Of a stretch of DNA of 5,079 nucleotides, positions 4,914 to 5,079 are shown in pieces. This DNA is from Bacillota bacterium (GTDB taxonomy: Bacteria > Bacillota > Clostridia > Christensenellales > UBA1242). How positions within the stretch are numbered: position 1 is the first letter of the stretch; every line of letters starts with the position of its first letter. A program made the position numbers and the translations under genes. The notes under the pieces were generated by a model that saw only the letters and a list, made by a program, of their open reading frames with translations, had not been told where the DNA came from and searched no databases. Location of the stretch: assembly GCA_009787915.1 (NCBI GenBank), contig WQSK01000074.1, forward strand, positions 1-5,079. The letters are read 5' to 3'.

Positions 4914-5079
4914 ATGGCTATATTGAACGAATTTAAAGCAGGACTTTGGCAACAGGAAGTCAATGTTGCGGATTTCATACGGAAAAATGTGACTCCGTAC
5001 CAAGGCGGGGAGGAGTTCCTTGTTGGTGCCACGGACGCAACCAAAGCCCTTTGGAAAAAGGTTGCTGCCCTTAAAAAAC
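4914..5079 (+). CDS. pflB: Pyruvate formate-lyase (formate C-acetyltransferase), N-terminal part
   Basis: Pyruvate formate-lyase is an oxygen-sensitive glycyl-radical enzyme that splits pyruvate with CoA into acetyl-CoA and formate in anaerobic fermentation. The 55 codons present match the conserved N-terminus of E. coli PflB: GLWQQEVNVADFIRKN corresponds to GDWQNEVNVRDFIQKN, and TPYQGGEEFLVGATDAT to TPYEGDESFLAGATEAT, followed by LW. The catalytic Cys pair and the radical Gly lie beyond the right edge. ATG 4914 is supported by the promoter and by the N-terminal alignment, although the protein begins a few residues later than PflB. A radical-SAM activating enzyme (PflA) is required and would be expected elsewhere, perhaps downstream. 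Confidence 0.92.
   Translation, partial: MAILNEFKAGLWQQEVNVADFIRKNVTPYQGGEEFLVGATDATKALWKKVAALKK

Noticed and set aside
1..5079. CRISPR arrays, insertion sequences or integration sites at the tRNA
   Set aside because: No regularly spaced repeats, terminal inverted repeats, transposase or integrase frames, or duplicated tRNA 3' end were seen.

Overview
The window looks like a piece of a small, compact, fermentative bacterial genome. The lineage that fits best is the Patescibacteria/CPR (a Saccharibacteria-like member is my guess). The reasons are indirect: no visible Shine-Dalgarno sites, promoters placed directly on start codons, overlapping or nearly touching genes, divergent versions of housekeeping proteins, and simple fermentation genes. 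The standard genetic code fits: genes end in TAA or TAG and need no internal TGA. The lineage call is inference from gene content, not a marker-gene placement.

Layout. Positions 1-658 (+) are the 3' part of glmS, with all visible sugar-isomerase catalytic residues but a gap of about 20 residues in the second SIS domain. Positions 707-1437 (+) are a GNAT acetyltransferase whose promoter-supported ATG is one frame away from the acetyltransferase frame, with an eight-G run between them. Positions 1427-2380 (-) are a DUF368/PopT-type polyprenyl-phosphate transporter whose 3' end overlaps the GNAT gene by 11 bp. Positions 2381-2544 are a divergent control region with three overlapping dyad symmetries. 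Positions 2545-2621 (+) are tRNA-Ala(UGC). Positions 2633-3187 (-) are a divergent dephospho-CoA-kinase-like P-loop protein. Positions 3269-4435 (+) are a YqhD/butanol-dehydrogenase-type iron alcohol dehydrogenase. Positions 4455-4871 (+) are an unrecognised 138-residue protein. Positions 4914-5079 (+) are the N-terminus of pyruvate formate-lyase.

The strongest signal is architectural. All six protein genes whose 5' end lies in the window have a sigma70-like promoter with exactly 17 bp between the -35 and -10 boxes, and a start codon 5-7 nt after the -10 box. The predicted transcript would begin at or within a base or so of the start codon, so these look like leaderless mRNAs, one promoter per gene. 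The tRNA has the same 17-bp promoter, but its -10 box lies 15 nt from the mature 5' end. This pattern also resets several start codons to internal positions.

Functionally, the left half touches cell-envelope precursor supply (glucosamine-6-phosphate synthesis by GlmS and lipid-carrier recycling by DUF368/PopT). The right half is fermentative (pyruvate formate-lyase, an NAD(P)H-dependent alcohol/aldehyde dehydrogenase, and possibly the last step of CoA synthesis). No mobile element, CRISPR array, rRNA or clear intrinsic terminator was seen.
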